Below, piece by piece: positions 21,601-33,897 of a stretch of DNA of 64,000 bases (position 1 is the first letter of the stretch; each line of letters starts with the position of its first letter). This stretch comes from Kwoniella bestiolae CBS 10118. Lineage: Eukaryota > Basidiomycota > Tremellomycetes > Tremellales > Cryptococcaceae. Under the pieces are notes generated by a model, which had not been told where the DNA came from, searched no databases, and saw only the letters and a list, made by a program, of their open reading frames with translations. The stretch lies in contig NC_089246.1 of assembly GCF_000512585.2 (NCBI RefSeq), positions 372,001-436,000 on the forward strand. Direction: 5' to 3'. The translations under genes were made by a program, and so were the position numbers.

Positions 21601-22018
21601 CATGCTAAAAGCTGTAAAAGCACCCCAGTATTCCCCCTCACCCACCTCGGATCAGCTTTCCCCGTAGGTCCCAGCCCTTTGATACCTATTATCCTAACTT
21701 TCTCATCCTCATCTTCACACAGATCCAACAATGCATCTATAGCCTTATCTTGCAGATCCTCAAATTCGCCAAAGTATTTGGCCACAAAAGTACCGAAGAA
21801 GGCTTTGTTCTCGTATTCAGCGTATGAGGCGAGAGTTATCAGGTGTTCTTGGAATTTACGTTTCTGCGTATCACGGTGATTAGCTCAGTCATGCACTGCA
21901 TGGACGGAAGACATTGACGTACAGCCTGAGATTCGGGATTGGGTCCAAGAGAAGACCTAAGAGCTGTTGCTCTGGCCAAAGCTTGAGCGGCGGTGGAGGA
22001 TGAAGATGAAGATGACAT
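18646..22018 (-). CDS. API5-like HEAT-repeat protein with a long disordered RNA-binding-like tail
   Basis: 1003-residue protein. Exons (minus): 22018-21923, 21863-21599, 21486-20822, 20759-20664, 20588-20463, 20409-18646. Residues 1-416 match the API5 (apoptosis inhibitor 5 / AAC-11) helical-repeat domain: KYFGEFEDLQDKAIDALLDL followed by CEDEDEKVRIIGIKGL is its most conserved part, then RELKYVKESLHTLFS and a leucine-rich FTTDLIIRADSNTLTDLAKE. Human API5 binds FGF2 and acinus and has anti-apoptotic and mRNA-export-linked roles; the fungal role is unknown. The last exon encodes about 588 disordered residues with tandem RSPxR units (near 19980-20080) and ends in an RG-rich stretch (IRGRSMRGGFGSRFG), suggesting RNA contact. 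API5 is absent from budding yeast. Confidence 0.85.
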
Positions 22019-22606
22019 GATGTGAGATTTGTATCTGTCAAGCTCTCAAGTCGGTGAGGATATCCCCTGTATTGCGAGGTGAAGAGGAATGTCAGGAGAT
22101 TATCCAGCCTCCAGCATCACCGAATTGGAGGAGAAGGGTCGACGGAGAGGGGTGATTGACTAATTACAAGGCAGGATGATCTAGTAAGCAGTGAAGGAAG
22201 ATGAGAGATGACTTTTGGAATAGCAGCGTGAAATATGTTGAAACAACAAATTTGGTTCCGTCGGATGTCATCACAGTACTTATAGACATCTCATCACCAT
22301 GCCATGGCTCATGCATATACCGTTTTGTCTTATTAGACCAATGAGTCCCAAGCTATGCATATGCATATCCACCACTGTGATGAACATTCTCCTGGAGTGT
22401 GATATGCATGAGAGATATCAAGTGGAAAGAGCACAATGAACGAGAATGAGAGGTTCGCCACGTGGTGATGAAATGAGGTTGAGCATCAGCACTACAACCC
22501 AAAATCCGACTCGCTCAACATGACATTCCTCGTTCATCTTCTTTTCTCATCTTCACTAATCAACCTATTGCCCTATACATCATCACTACTCTCAAATCCA
22601 GCCAAC
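22019..22606. promoter_or_regulatory. Divergent promoter region, API5-like / GCD2
   Basis: 588 bp between start codons. Four ATGCAT hexamers occur within about 100 bp (22311, 22354, 22360 and 22403), two of them adjacent at 22354-22365. Whether they bind a factor is not known. Confidence 0.4.
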
Positions 22607-24492
22607 ATGGTGTCAGAATCCCCCTCAGAACCATCTAAGCCCGCTAACCAAGGCAAACAGCCCAAACAGCCCAAACCTCAAAACCAAAATCAAAACCCTA
22701 AACCTGAAAAAGGAGCGTCAGGCGGAGAGAAAGCCAAATCTGCCAAAGATCTCAAGAAAGAAAAACGAGCAGCAGCAGTAGCTGCCCGAGGAGGTGGTGG
22801 CGAGAACCCCGCCGCAGAGGGGGGAAGACCCACGCTTTCAGTGTCGAATTCGGTGGATAGTCGACAAGCATCTTTCGCACCTCCCACAACGAGTGGTCCA
22901 AGTAAACCCCAACGACCTACAAATTTCAGTGAGCCCTCCGGTTTGTCACTGTCGACAATTCAGCAGAACCTATTCTTCTCGCATTTGCCGCACCAGGAAT
23001 CCCCCGATACCTCCGCTGCGCTCATTAATGGCAAATTACATCCTATCATCATAAGGTTGGGGGTGTTGATGTCCTCTGGTCAACTTAGGGGAGCCAACGC
23101 GAGGACGATGGGTATGATGTCTGCGTTCAGGGAGGTGATACGCGACTATGAGTGTCCTGATCAGGCTGTATTGTGGAAGGACCTTCCGATCTACTTGAGT
23201 CCGATGATCGCTTGGCTGGAGGGGTGTAGACCCAAGGGTGTGGGTGGTGGTAATGCCATCAGGTGGGTAACATTCTTTCGACCGGGTGTTTTGAGCAGAG
23301 TTCAGCTGATCTGACACTCCGGTGGGTCTGGTAGATGGTTGAAATCAGAGATAAATAGGCTGGGCGAACAAGGAGACAGGTCAGAAGCCGAGGTGAGCTA
23401 TTATCTCACTGCGTGTGGCCAAATGAAACGAAGGAGGGATCAGCTCATAATAATATGATGGTATAGCAAAAAGACTACCTCGTCGAAGCTATCGGATTAT
23501 ACCTTCGAGACCGGATAGAGTTCGCCGATAAAGTCATTGCGGACAATGCAAAAGAGAAGATCAGGAATGGTGATACCGTTGTGACCTATGCCAGGTGAGT
23601 GATGAAGATCATTACATGCCGCCGCGCTGCATGAATAACCGCCCGAGCACTGGCTTTGTTGCTGACAGCTGTCGCCTTGCAGGTCATCTGTCGTTGAGAG
23701 GGTCTTACTGGAGGCTCATAGGGATATGAAAGCGTCCGACCCCGAGGCGGGGTTCAAGGTAGTTGTAGTTGACTCTAGGCCGCTACTGGAAGGTGAGTAA
23801 CATCACATCGTATACACATCCCATAATCTCCACATCACCTTTCCTATATCAGATGGTCCTCCCAATCACCATAATCAACAATAACCTTCTCACCTGATCT
23901 CCAACGTGCCTCCATAAAATGAAATCAGCTAACCCCTTCTATAGGCCGCCAATCCCTCGAAGCCCTCACATCAGCCGGCATACCCTGCACCTACATCCTC
24001 CTCCCCCTCCTCTCCTCTATCCTCCCCCAGGCAGACCTCGTCCTCCTCGGTGGCTCCGCCCTTCATTCAGACGGGGCACTATACTCCAGATCCGGAACCG
24101 CCATCGTCTCAATGCTAGCCAAGGAACATCGAGTGCCCGTCGTAGCTTGTGTGGAAACATACAAATTCGGTGAGAAGGTAGTATTAGACGGAGTAGCCAC
24201 CAACGAGCTAGGGAGCGTAGAGAATCTTCTGAGTATACCGAATAATGTTAATTTCGGGATTAAGAAGGATGATTTGTCTACTACCGGGGGAGTGGGGAAA
24301 CATAATCTGACGCCTTTGCATTTGGTTTATGATGTTACGCCGCCTAGTTTGATTACTGCTGTTTGTACTGAGGTGGGTTGTTTGTCTCTCTCCTTGTCTG
24401 GTGTGGTGATGCTGATATCTGATTGGTAGATCGGTTTCATCCCTCCAAGTTCGGTACCCACAGTCCTAGGGAAAGCAAGCAGTGTGGTGTAA
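22607..24492 (+). CDS. GCD2: Translation initiation factor eIF2B subunit delta
   Basis: 480-residue protein. Exons: 22607-23262, 23335-23392, 23467-23594, 23683-23792, 23945-24372, 24430-24492. Lys/Asn/Pro-rich N-terminus, then the eIF2B alpha/beta/delta Rossmann-like domain: LHPIIIRLGVLMSSGQLRG and RTMGMMSAFREVI, then SSVVERVLLEAH, VVVVDSRPLLEGRQSLEAL, LGGSALHSDGALYSRSGTA, VPVVACVETYKF and the ending [29 protein letters not shown]. eIF2B is the cytosolic guanine-exchange factor for eIF2; delta belongs to its regulatory body, which senses phosphorylated eIF2. An in-frame ATG at 22520 would add 29 hydrophobic residues; the start at 22607 (MVSESPSE) is preferred because the extension looks like leader. 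Shorter than yeast Gcd2 (651 aa). Confidence 0.93.
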
Positions 24493-24689
24493 TACCAATT
24501 GTACATATACCATTATCCACATTCGCATCATGCATGGGTATCTCCAAGATGGTATATAATCCAAGTATGGGGTATCTAACGTATTTTCCCTTCAATTCAA
24601 TCCAGCATAAGTAAAATAACCAAAAAATAAATATCTTCCGCCTCGATCCCATATACAAACCTTACACAGTCTTAGATAAACCTACAATC

Positions 24690-27600
24690 CTACGCTAACA
24701 CCCTCTCCCTCCGCGCTCTGACAGATCCATGAACAGGAATCTGCGGCTGATTTTCCTCCTCCTCCAAACGCTTCATCACCCTACTGGTAATCCTAGTAGA
24801 AGGGTGCAATTGTACCCCATAACTCGTCCTTCGTCCAGGGATAGGTGTCTGAAGCGACGAAGGTAGATGTTTAGGCACACTGGGTAAAGGCGTCTGGGTC
24901 AAAGAGGACCTTCGTCTTGTCTGGACCCCTAGACCTTTCCCTACTAGGGGAGTATCAATCGTACTTGCTGGTGTACCCATCCCTATCCCAATATTGGTCT
25001 TTTGCGAAGTACCTAGTGGGGTGGAACCTGCTATTCCCTTGACTGCGAATTTCCGCTTCATCTATACCACAAAATGATCGAAATGTCAATTAACTTAGAT
25101 TCAACCGTCATTGCTAGATAAGGAGAAACAACTTACAAGTTCAAGTTCCTGTTGTTTCGAGTCCAAAGCGATATTCAACATCTCTCTATCCTCCTTCAAC
25201 TCGTTCTTCCTTCTTTGCAAGTGAAGTATCTCCAAATCTTTCAAAGATGATTCCGAACGAAGTTTGTTGATCTCGTCTTTCAACTTAGTCGCCGAGGGAT
25301 CGTCGACCCGTTTGGTCTGCTCGAGTGATTGTCGCAGCTGATTCGAATCCAGGCAAATACAATCAGTTGAGCTCGTCAGATCTCTATTTCATTCCCCTTG
25401 AGCTGACTCACCTCATCATTCTCCTTTTCCAACTCCCTCACAACCTCTTCCTCCTCCTTCAATCTCCTCTCCATATCCTCCCGTCTACCCAACTCAATCT
25501 CCAACCTCCTCTCAATACCTTCCAACCGTCTCTTCATATCCTCCTCGGTCTTCCTGTATCCCTTGAGCTTATCAATCTGAGACAATAAATTCTCAATCTC
25601 ATCCTCATCTACCAACTTGTTCTCCGTCAACTCTTTGACAAGTACTTTCAGGTCCCTAATCTTCTCTTGCGCTTCAGTCAATTCACGTTGCATTGAAGAT
25701 CCATCAGACTGTTTCTGCTCAAGCTGATCAATTTGCTGATGGGCATTGTCTATTTCATTTTGAAGACTTTCCACCTCGTTCGCTCTTTCTTGAAGTTGAT
25801 GTTGACTAACTTCCAATTCCTGTTCAACCTTTTCCAGCTGTCTTTGAGTCTCCTCTAATTCCGTTCGCAGCTCATCATTATCGTTGTTATTCTCCTTAGA
25901 CTCGTAGTCGTCCAATTGTCGATGCGCACTGTCCAACTCAGCTTTCAACGCATGTACTTCATCTTCGTACGATTGCAAATCCGCGATATGTTGATGAGCC
26001 TCCTTGAGTTCCTCTTGAAGTGTTTGTACATCTTCGTCGTTGTTCCCCTGATTGGTCATCTCCTCAATACGCGAATTAGCATCTTCTAATTCCTTCCTCA
26101 ACAATTCTATTTCATCGATGTTCGCCTGATCCTTCACCAGTCTATCCCTCTCCTGATCTTCCACCGCCCTCTTCTCCTCCTCGACCACTTTCAAGTTGTC
26201 CTCCAACCGTTCCTTCTCAACTTGTACCTCATGCAGCTTTCTGACCATATCATCCGAATCGGCCAGAGTCTTCGCCAAGCGAATTTCCAACTCCTTAGCT
26301 TCAGACTGAGCAGCCATCGTCCGATCCGACATTCCATCGGACCTCATCCCACCCCTAAGTGCAGGAGTAGGCGAGGGAGATAGACTTTTCCTCGAGTTCA
26401 GACTTGTTATTTCCCGCTGTAAATCCTGGACTTGATCGTGCAGTAGCTCCGCATCCAACGCTCGGAGGTTCAATTTCGCCAAACACTCATCACGCTCTAC
26501 CACCTCGTCTTGTAATTTCCTCGCTAGGGTTTTGTACAGTTCCAGCTCGGCGGCAAGTGCGGAAGTATGTGATACCTGCGCTTCGAACAGCTTCTTCGTG
26601 GGGATCATCAGGTCTCCACCACCGGGTGAGAGGGACGAGCGGAGGATAATGGCTGAAGTGGAAGTTGTAGGGGAAGAGAGAGACATTGTCATAGTCGTAT
26701 CGAAGAATTGGGTCATATCACCTGCACCTCCAGCTTTGGGGGTCTGAATATCCCTTGAAGTATGAGGGGAAGAGGATCTGATGGGTGATGGGAAGCCTGA
26801 GTCCAGGTCGTCATCTTCGGTTCGGCGAGTGAGAGGCCAAGTGAGTTCAGCTTGTTCGGCTGACATGTCGGCGAATATTGAAGAGGTATTGTATGGTCTT
26901 CCGATTGGTATTGGACTGATATTTTGGTCTTGCGGTGCTGTACTTGCAGCAGCGACGGGTCTTCGGATAGTGGGGTTGGATAATTCTAATTCTGATAATG
27001 ATTTTTCAGAAGTCATTGACACGTTCGATTGACCGTTGGTAGAGTGTATTGGCGTGGGGGCAGGATTATTCCAGAATTCATCTTCCGTTCTCATCGTCAT
27101 ATCTTCCCTGATAGGTGACAAGGTCTGCAGCTCCCTCGAGGGAGGTAATGAGGTAGAGGGCGGGTCGTTGATCGAGAACGAGGGGTATTCTCCAGGTTGG
27201 AACTTTGTCGAAAGCAAATTCGACATATCATCAGGATACTGTAATTCCGTAGAAGGCAATTCGAATCCTATCAAGCTTGTCTCCGGATCTCTTGAAGTAT
27301 TGCCCTCGTTGTTGAGAGGTAAAGCCAGGGGAGAACAGTGAATCTCGGGTTGACCATTCCATGAATCCTCTCTATCATCTATATCTATACTCTCCTCGAT
27401 CTCCCGCTCATCAACCTGTTCATCCCAATTATGATTTTCTATAGACCTATCCCCCGAAGCTACCGACGAAGCTATCAGGGAGATCTCGCCCTCTTGTCCT
27501 GGGATTTCCCAACTTTCGTCTCCCGCAGCTTTCACCTCTTCCTGCTGTGGAGTTGATCCTCGGCGCGGGGACATGGAGGGGATGGTGACTGCCAAAAGCT

Positions 27601-28153
27601 GGGAGAAGAACGAATTGGTAGGTGATGCGGGGGGTTTGGGGGTTTGTTGGTGGGTCGAGGCGTTGGGTGTTATTATTCTGAATTTGTTTTTGGGGAAGAA
27701 TCGAACTATATGTAACAAGCAGTGTCAGCTGATCATTTACCTGGGGAGTTTGGCGAGGTCACGCAAGCTCACCCCCATTTCCTGATCCTGGTGTACCTGT
27801 TGACCTCAGTATGCCTTTCACCCCGGGAGTGAAGTTGAATGTCTGGGTTGTCTCTGAATATCGCATGATTGGAGGGGTTATCTTTTCTTCTTGGGGTGTT
27901 TCTTCTTCCATCTGAGCGGAGGTGTTGGGTGATGTGGATGGTGATATGCTCTGAGCAGAGAAGTCTTGTGGGTCTACAACCAGCATGCAGTCAGCTATGA
28001 GCCTTGTCAGACATATGGGCAGTCTATCGACTCACCTGCCGGATTGACGAGATTTACCACCCTCTTCTTGACTTTCATCCGTGCTGAAGTGGGCACCATG
28101 GATGATGTAGAGGAAGCCATAGTGGATGGTCCTGGCCCAGCTACTGCTGACAT
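24690..28153 (-). CDS. Large coiled-coil protein, spindle-pole-body-like
   Basis: 1061-residue protein. Exons (minus): 28153-28036, 27973-27773, 27705-25412, 25337-25137, 25061-24690. The N-terminus carries TFNFTPGVKGILRSTGTP followed by VRFFPKNKFRIITP (residues about 85-120), formed across two exons. A GILxTPGT box followed by an RVxF-like basic-hydrophobic motif is what I recall from Cut12-type spindle-pole-body proteins, and VRFF fits a PP1 phosphatase docking site; both are inferences. Residues about 120-470 are Ser/Pro/Thr-rich and disordered. Residues about 475-938 are almost continuous coiled coil (heptads rich in Leu, Glu, Lys, Gln). The tail (939-1061) is basic. It probably acts as a structural scaffold in mitosis or polarity. 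Other coiled-coil scaffolds remain possible. Confidence 0.7.
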
Positions 28154-28563
28154 GTTGTCTAATGTCTCTATGAGTGATCTGTATGTATATATGGTCGAGG
28201 TAAGAGGAATGTAGCAGATGTACGATGTATGGAGATGTTTGTTTACGTTTTACGTTGGGTGACATGTTTATCAAGGGGGAAAAGTAAAATCAGCCACGTG
28301 CCGTTGTTTACCTCGGTGGAGATTAGTTATCCAGGTTTCTCTTTTGGGATACATTCACTCGGATAGGCGGCATGCATGATGCATAAGTCAACGACGATGC
28401 GCAAACATTGCTGCATGATAAACGCTGAAGCTGTCCATTAGTTGTATGCACAGTATCAAGTGAATCGTTCGTATAGCTAAGATATATATGTTCAAATGTC
28501 ACCTCTCAACCTTCCGACCGCCGCAAACACTCCTCCTATTCCCGATCCATAAATCTCAACTTC
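28154..28563. other. Intergenic: promoter of the coiled-coil gene and 3' end of SCAMP
   Basis: About 410 bp. A 3' UTR for the SCAMP gene and the promoter for the coiled-coil gene must fit here; nothing else was recognised. Confidence 0.5.
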
Positions 28564-29851
28564 TTACATCCTACTCTGGTGCAACACAATAGTCTTGATA
28601 GAACTAGCCTTGAGTTGACTCGTAGCGTTCTCCATACTAATATCTCCATTCCCATTCTTGAAGTCCCATACCTGCACCGTCGCATCGCTTATTAGTGGAA
28701 TTCTCCTTGACAAAGGAGTGACACAAAACTTACTCGTTTGTAAAGGAATCCACCACCTAGTACTTGGAATGCCCAACCAACAGTCGAGATGGTACCGAAC
28801 ACAGCAGCTAGGATGTGGCCCTGGGTGAACATTCCGATGGTATTGATCAATCCTGCTGATCCGGTAGCTGCACAAAACATATTAGCACGACTATGATGGG
28901 AGTCGTTTAAGGAAAAGGGAAAATATGACTTACATGGGATACCCACTAGCATGTAGATGGAGTAGAGTAGATGGAAGCCGCCAAATAAGAAGTAAATGTC
29001 TGGATAATCGCGTTGTTTAGCCCGTTACTCCACATGCAGATTCAAAGTTGACAGAGTACTCACAGAAGAAAACAGCCATTGTTTTACCTTCGGTCCTACA
29101 ATATCCCAAGTAGATAGGCCTGAACCAAAGTATGAATGAAGCAAGACCAATGACCACGACATAACTTATCGAACTTGCCAAGTCGGCGCTGCAATGGATA
29201 GGACACAAAGACCCATATAAGCTGTTCATCCTGCGGACAAAGACCGGACCGTGAAGAAAACAACTTACCCTCCCTCTGAGGCTCCAGCAAGTAACAAGAA
29301 GATACATCCCAGCATATTGAGGATGAGCGTAGCAGCGAGAGCATACCATTGATATCCTATCAGCGTTATTGTCTGTCTTTTGGTATGGTCTTCAATGATG
29401 TTTGGGTCGTAGTGGACAATTGGGTAGACTATTGATCATTACCCAATATCACAGTCGTCAATCTCATGTCCCTACGTTATAGATGCTGGGGAAGTGTGAG
29501 ATGTACCCACAAGGAGGCCAATTATTCCTATGTATAGCATTCTCCTGTTCCCTCCTGCTCAACTCCTGCTCCCTCCTAGCCAACTCAGCTTCTCTCCTGC
29601 TCAGCTCATCCGCTCTTGAAGAATTACCATAATCCCCGTACGCGTTTGTCGATTGTCCGCCCCCTCCAAAAGATACGGATGATTCGTTGGGTTGAGAGAA
29701 TGGGTCTTTGACGGGATCCGAGAATGGGTCAGTATCTAGGGTTGCGTGTTGGGAGGAATCCGCGAAGGGGTCGTCTAGTGTCGGATGGATCGGTCAGCTA
29801 TGCTTCTAAAGATGAGGTAAGAGTCAGCTTACTTGTTTGCTTGTACGCCAT
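28564..29851 (-). CDS. SCAMP family membrane-trafficking protein
   Basis: 291-residue secretory carrier membrane protein. Exons (minus): 29851-29833, 29774-29511, 29428-29269, 29188-29064, 28999-28934, 28867-28734, 28671-28564. N-terminal cytosolic part has three DPF motifs (DPFADSS, DPFSDP, DPFSQP) in place of animal NPF repeats, then a short coiled coil built from repeats of the type ARREQELSRREQE. After the amphipathic NNWPPFYPIVHYDP segment come four membrane spans: YQWYALAATLILNMLGCIFLL, SSISYVVVIGLASFILWF, YIYFLFGGFHLLYSIYMLVG and HILAAVFGTISTVGWAFQVLG. The last loop GGGFLYKRVW is typical of SCAMPs. SCAMPs recycle between Golgi, endosome and plasma membrane. Divergent to the BYE1-like gene. 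Confidence 0.92.
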
Positions 29852-30206
29852 TGTATCTGAGCTGTTGATGGATAGATATGGATGGACAGATATGGATGGA
29901 TGATATGTATATTGTGTTGATGATAAAGGATTAAATGACTTGTGAAAGTAAAGTACAGGTGGTACGGTGTGATGAATGATGACGATGAGACAGCATCAAC
30001 ACAGCACAGGGTTGGATATAATCATACAAAACAATGCCACGTCATTCTACCATCATACGTATCAACCCTTATCACTCCGATCCCATGTTCATGTTCATGT
30101 TCCCATAAAACATCTCTCTAGAAAGAAAACACAACTCACATTACACCCTCACATTCCTCATCTACATCCACTCTACTCGCACATAACCTATCAAACCAAG
30201 CGAAAC
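29852..30206. promoter_or_regulatory. Divergent promoter region, SCAMP / BYE1-like
   Basis: 355 bp between start codons. On the SCAMP side a near-perfect repeat of the 11-mer ATATGGATGGA/CAGATATGGAT occurs at about 29876-29903. CA-rich leader before the BYE1-like ATG. Confidence 0.4.
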
Positions 30207-33200
30207 ATGTCCGACACAATACCCTCGACGCAGCTAGAGGCTAGTACAAGTACGAATCCCGATGCTGCAGCAACCCGAACGACAGGAAGGACGCGAGTAA
30301 AATCGCAGCGAGTCCTAGAAGCAGAAGAGACCAAACAATATCTACTCAAGCAAGCTCATGCTCATACTCAAGCGCAGGGTACTGCTTCTGCTGAACCACC
30401 AGCGTCAAAACCCGTCTCGAACACGAAGAAAGGTAAAGGCAAGAAGAAAGTCGAGGATCAAGTGTATTGTATCTGTAAGACTGACAATGAGGGACCGATG
30501 ATTGAATGCGGGGAATGTAATGATTGGTGAGTCGATATATCTCCCTTGATCAACGCATGGGAAAGCATTGCTGATATGGTTGTGATGATACTCTGACAGG
30601 TTCCACTTCACCTGTATTGGGTTGACCGATGACGAAGCGGAGAAGATCCGTATGTCCTCCTCTACGGGCGAGAGTATTGACTTGCGATCTGACGGTGTTG
30701 TGTTGCCGATAGATGTGTATGTGTGTCCCGAATGTACACAGAGCACAGACAAGAAGACAACATGTAAGTCCCACCTCATATCTGTTCAAGTAGGTAGATA
30801 CGTATATAGTACTTGCCCATCTCCGCGATATGGATGGATCTCTCTGATCGGTGCACATATCTCGGGGGCATTGACATTGCTGCACTGTGTGTCCGCCGTG
30901 TATGATGTGATACATCGTCTATTGTGCATCAAACCAAGTTGTATACTTCACTCGAATGATCAATCAATCATACATACGCAAGTTTGTACAGCGGCTCATG
31001 ATCAAGTACCCCTTGTAGATAAGTACGACCTCTCAACGTTCCCATCCCCCTCACCCCCGCTTGGTGTTGTCCCAGCCAAGAGAAAGGTCAAATCCAAAAT
31101 CCGAAAGGTAAGCTGATCCTTACTATCCTCTGATCATCGCTGACGTTCTGTATTATAGGCCACACCCTCTCAAACCTCGGACGACGAGACAAATTCAGAT
31201 GCAGAAGCCGAGATAGGACAGGCTCAATCCTCATCTCGTCATTCTTCTGCACAACCGACCCCTCCCCCTCAAAACAAGAAGCCTCGTCCATCAATAGATG
31301 CTACCTCTAAGCGCAAACCCTCTGTGACCGTTGATCGAAAGACTTCAATCGACAGGAAACCTTCCACCGCTGGTGTAGGATTACCACCGGTCAGGAAATA
31401 TGTTAGGGAGAAATTCGTACCGCTGTTTCAGAAGGTATTCGGCAGCGACACGAGCCAACAGGAAATCGAGAGGTTCAGTGCAGAAGTTGAGGATGGGATA
31501 TATGGTAATTTCAAGGATCTGGTTAATGGGAAAGAAATCGCTGGGACCAGGTACAAGTGAGTGATCAGCCTTGAGAGAAAACTCATACCCCGGTATGATA
31601 CGTGCACGAAGGACCGTGAAGATGGGCTAATCACACATGATTATCGTAGAACTCAATTCAATCTCCTCTCTTCGTCCATCGCACGAGGTCTTCGTCAAGA
31701 CCTGATACAGTCTATCACCTCTCATACTCTCACACCACTACAGATCGCTACACTTACCTCAGCGGACTTGGCAAGTGACGAGCAGCTAGCCGCCATCCAG
31801 CGAGCAAAACAATCAGTGCTGGAACAACACGTCAAGTCCAAATCGGATCTCGAGCCTTCGTCGTCCATCCGACTGGGACGAGATGGGTTCGAAAAAGTTG
31901 AGAATGTCCACGAGAAGGAGATGTCGTTGATAGCTCAGCAGGAAGAATCAGCCAGACTCAAAGTAGAGGAAGAGAAGCGAAAGGAATTGGAAATGGCCAA
32001 TAATCCTAATCCCGAACCTGCCCATTCACCTGTGACAAAGGATCAGCCGAAATTCAAGATGAATCATCGAAAGTCGGAATCTATCGATGCTGCCTTACCT
32101 TCTCCACTTAGACAAAGTTCTTTCGCCAATGTCAGTTCTGCGTGGAATTCGAACGTTGATAATGAGCCTGGCGCCCATAAGGAGGAAGTATCCAATGTCG
32201 ATCAAAGTAATTTGGATCTGAGTGATATCGTCGGTGATATCGAGATGGAACTGGATGATATCTTGGTTGAACAGCCTAAAGAGGTAGAGAAGAGTGAGAT
32301 GGAAGTATTCGAGTCAAAAGAGATCGTATGGTCTGGAGGTGTAGGTGCTTCTTCCCCGTAACCAATCATGAGCAATCCACCGTCTCGCAATTGCTGATCA
32401 TGCGTATTACTTCAGATCGTCAACCCCGCAAACCCATCGACGATCGTCCCTCCCATGTCACTCCGACTTACATGCCGTACATCCTCTTCGTCCTTGCTCG
32501 ACTGGAACGTGCTATTACCTCACAAGACGATCGAGATCACCGGTAGAGTTCCTACCAAGAATTCGCTCCAGTTCTTGAGCGATAGTAGATTGAATCCCGC
32601 AAAGGAGTTGATCACTGTTGCATTCAGTCTGGATGCGAAAGCTACGGACGAGGAAATTCTGACATGGGAGGAGATGGTTGATTATCATATTTCCAGGGAG
32701 TGAGTCTAGCTTTTCTTACTGTCCCCTTCATTTGAAACCGGACGACATGCTATTCTCCGGTCTCGCATTCCATGATGTACTGACAAGTGATCAATATAGC
32801 CGCCACGCCATATACCTACCCTACGGTTCCCACCCCCCCTCAGGCGCAGCCAAAGAACTATACCTAATACCTCTACGTCCCCAAGACCCTTCTCCCGAAT
32901 TTACAGAATTGATCGATGGATACTCCCTACCATCAAAGGGAAGATCGACATCGGTTTTTCTGGGTATATTCATCTGTATTAAGATGACTACTCCTACTCC
33001 CATTGCCTCTCAATCACATACACTTCAACAACCACCTTCTCAAACCATACCAACTCCCACTGCTGCGGCTGTTACAACTACACCGATGATCCAGAATGAT
33101 CAACTACAAGCTCTAATGGCCTCTCTCAACCCCGCAACCCTCCAGAATCTAGTAGGAGGTATAACCCCTCCGATGCTACCACCGGGAGGATCCACCCCTC

Positions 33201-33460
33201 CCATAGGAGGTACTACTCCAATGGCATACGTCCCGCAGGCGCCTCAACCTCCACAGCAGTATTCGCCGTACCCTCAACAGGGATACTCGCCTTATCCTCC
33301 TTCAGGCGGGTTCACTCCCCAGCCTCAGGGGTATGCGCCTGATCCGAGGGAGGGGGGTCGTAGGGATAGTGGTGGTGGTGGGAGAGATCCAAGAAGGAGG
33401 GATAGGGAGAGAGATAATGGGTGGGGGAATAGAGGAAGGGATGGGAATAGAAGGTACTAA
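30207..33460 (+). CDS. BYE1: BYE1-like PHD / TFIIS-M / SPOC transcription elongation protein
   Basis: 847-residue nuclear protein. Exons: 30207-30526, 30600-30649, 30713-30763, 31019-31107, 31159-31556, 31650-32340, 32416-32699, 32800-33460. Domains in order: PHD finger at about residues 86-140 (VYCICKTDNEGPMIECGECN, WFHFTCIGL, VYVCPEC); central TFIIS domain about 246-355 (PVRKYVREKFVPLFQKVF, GTRYKTQFNLLSSSIA); SPOC domain about 527-700 (IVWSGG across an intron, DWNVLLPHKTIEITGRVP, RHAIYLPYGS). The C-terminus is Pro/Gln/Gly-rich and ends in an Arg-rich RDPRRRDRERDNGWG stretch. This order is that of yeast Bye1 and animal PHF3/DIDO, which bind RNA polymerase II and H3K4me3 chromatin. The intron inside the SPOC start was placed to keep VWSGG-IVNP in frame. 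Confidence 0.9.
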
Positions 33461-33897
33461 GGCTATTGTACCGTAGCGAATGTCGTATATACATAGCATA
33501 GATCGTTGATAAACGATGTCGAGATCCCTACAGGGCATCATTGTCGAATCTCACTAGCTTTGCACTCAGTTGTATGCAATAAAGATAAACATAACATCAT
33601 ATATCATGGTAGTTGCAGACTCAGCGACACTACGTATTTTATAGATATCAAGCTCTTCTATTATCAAGCAGTGGAGGTTTGCAAGTGTGATACCCACTCT
33701 CCCTTCATCGCCAAGTCAAAATTTGCAACCTTGATGACAGGGGAGATCTATCCGACATCAGACTTTCTTTAGATGCATCTTGTCCATAACTCTTCTTCTC
33801 CAGCTGGTTCGTGCAGTGCCACTTGCAATGACATCTCCTGCATTGGTGTTCTGGCTCTGCTCATTATGTGTATGATCGTTTCGACTCGGCTCCTCCT
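33461..33897. other. Intergenic, 3'-3' between BYE1-like gene and copy B
   Basis: 437 bp between convergent genes; no supported gene or repeat. Confidence 0.6.

Noticed and set aside
22520..22606. Upstream in-frame ATG giving a 29-residue hydrophobic extension of GCD2
   Set aside because: eIF2B delta is cytosolic and the extension resembles 5' leader; kept only as an alternative start.
30622..31116. 164-codon plus-strand frame inside the BYE1-like gene
   Set aside because: It reads through introns. The PHD finger cysteines only line up after splicing at 30649/30713 and 30763/31019.
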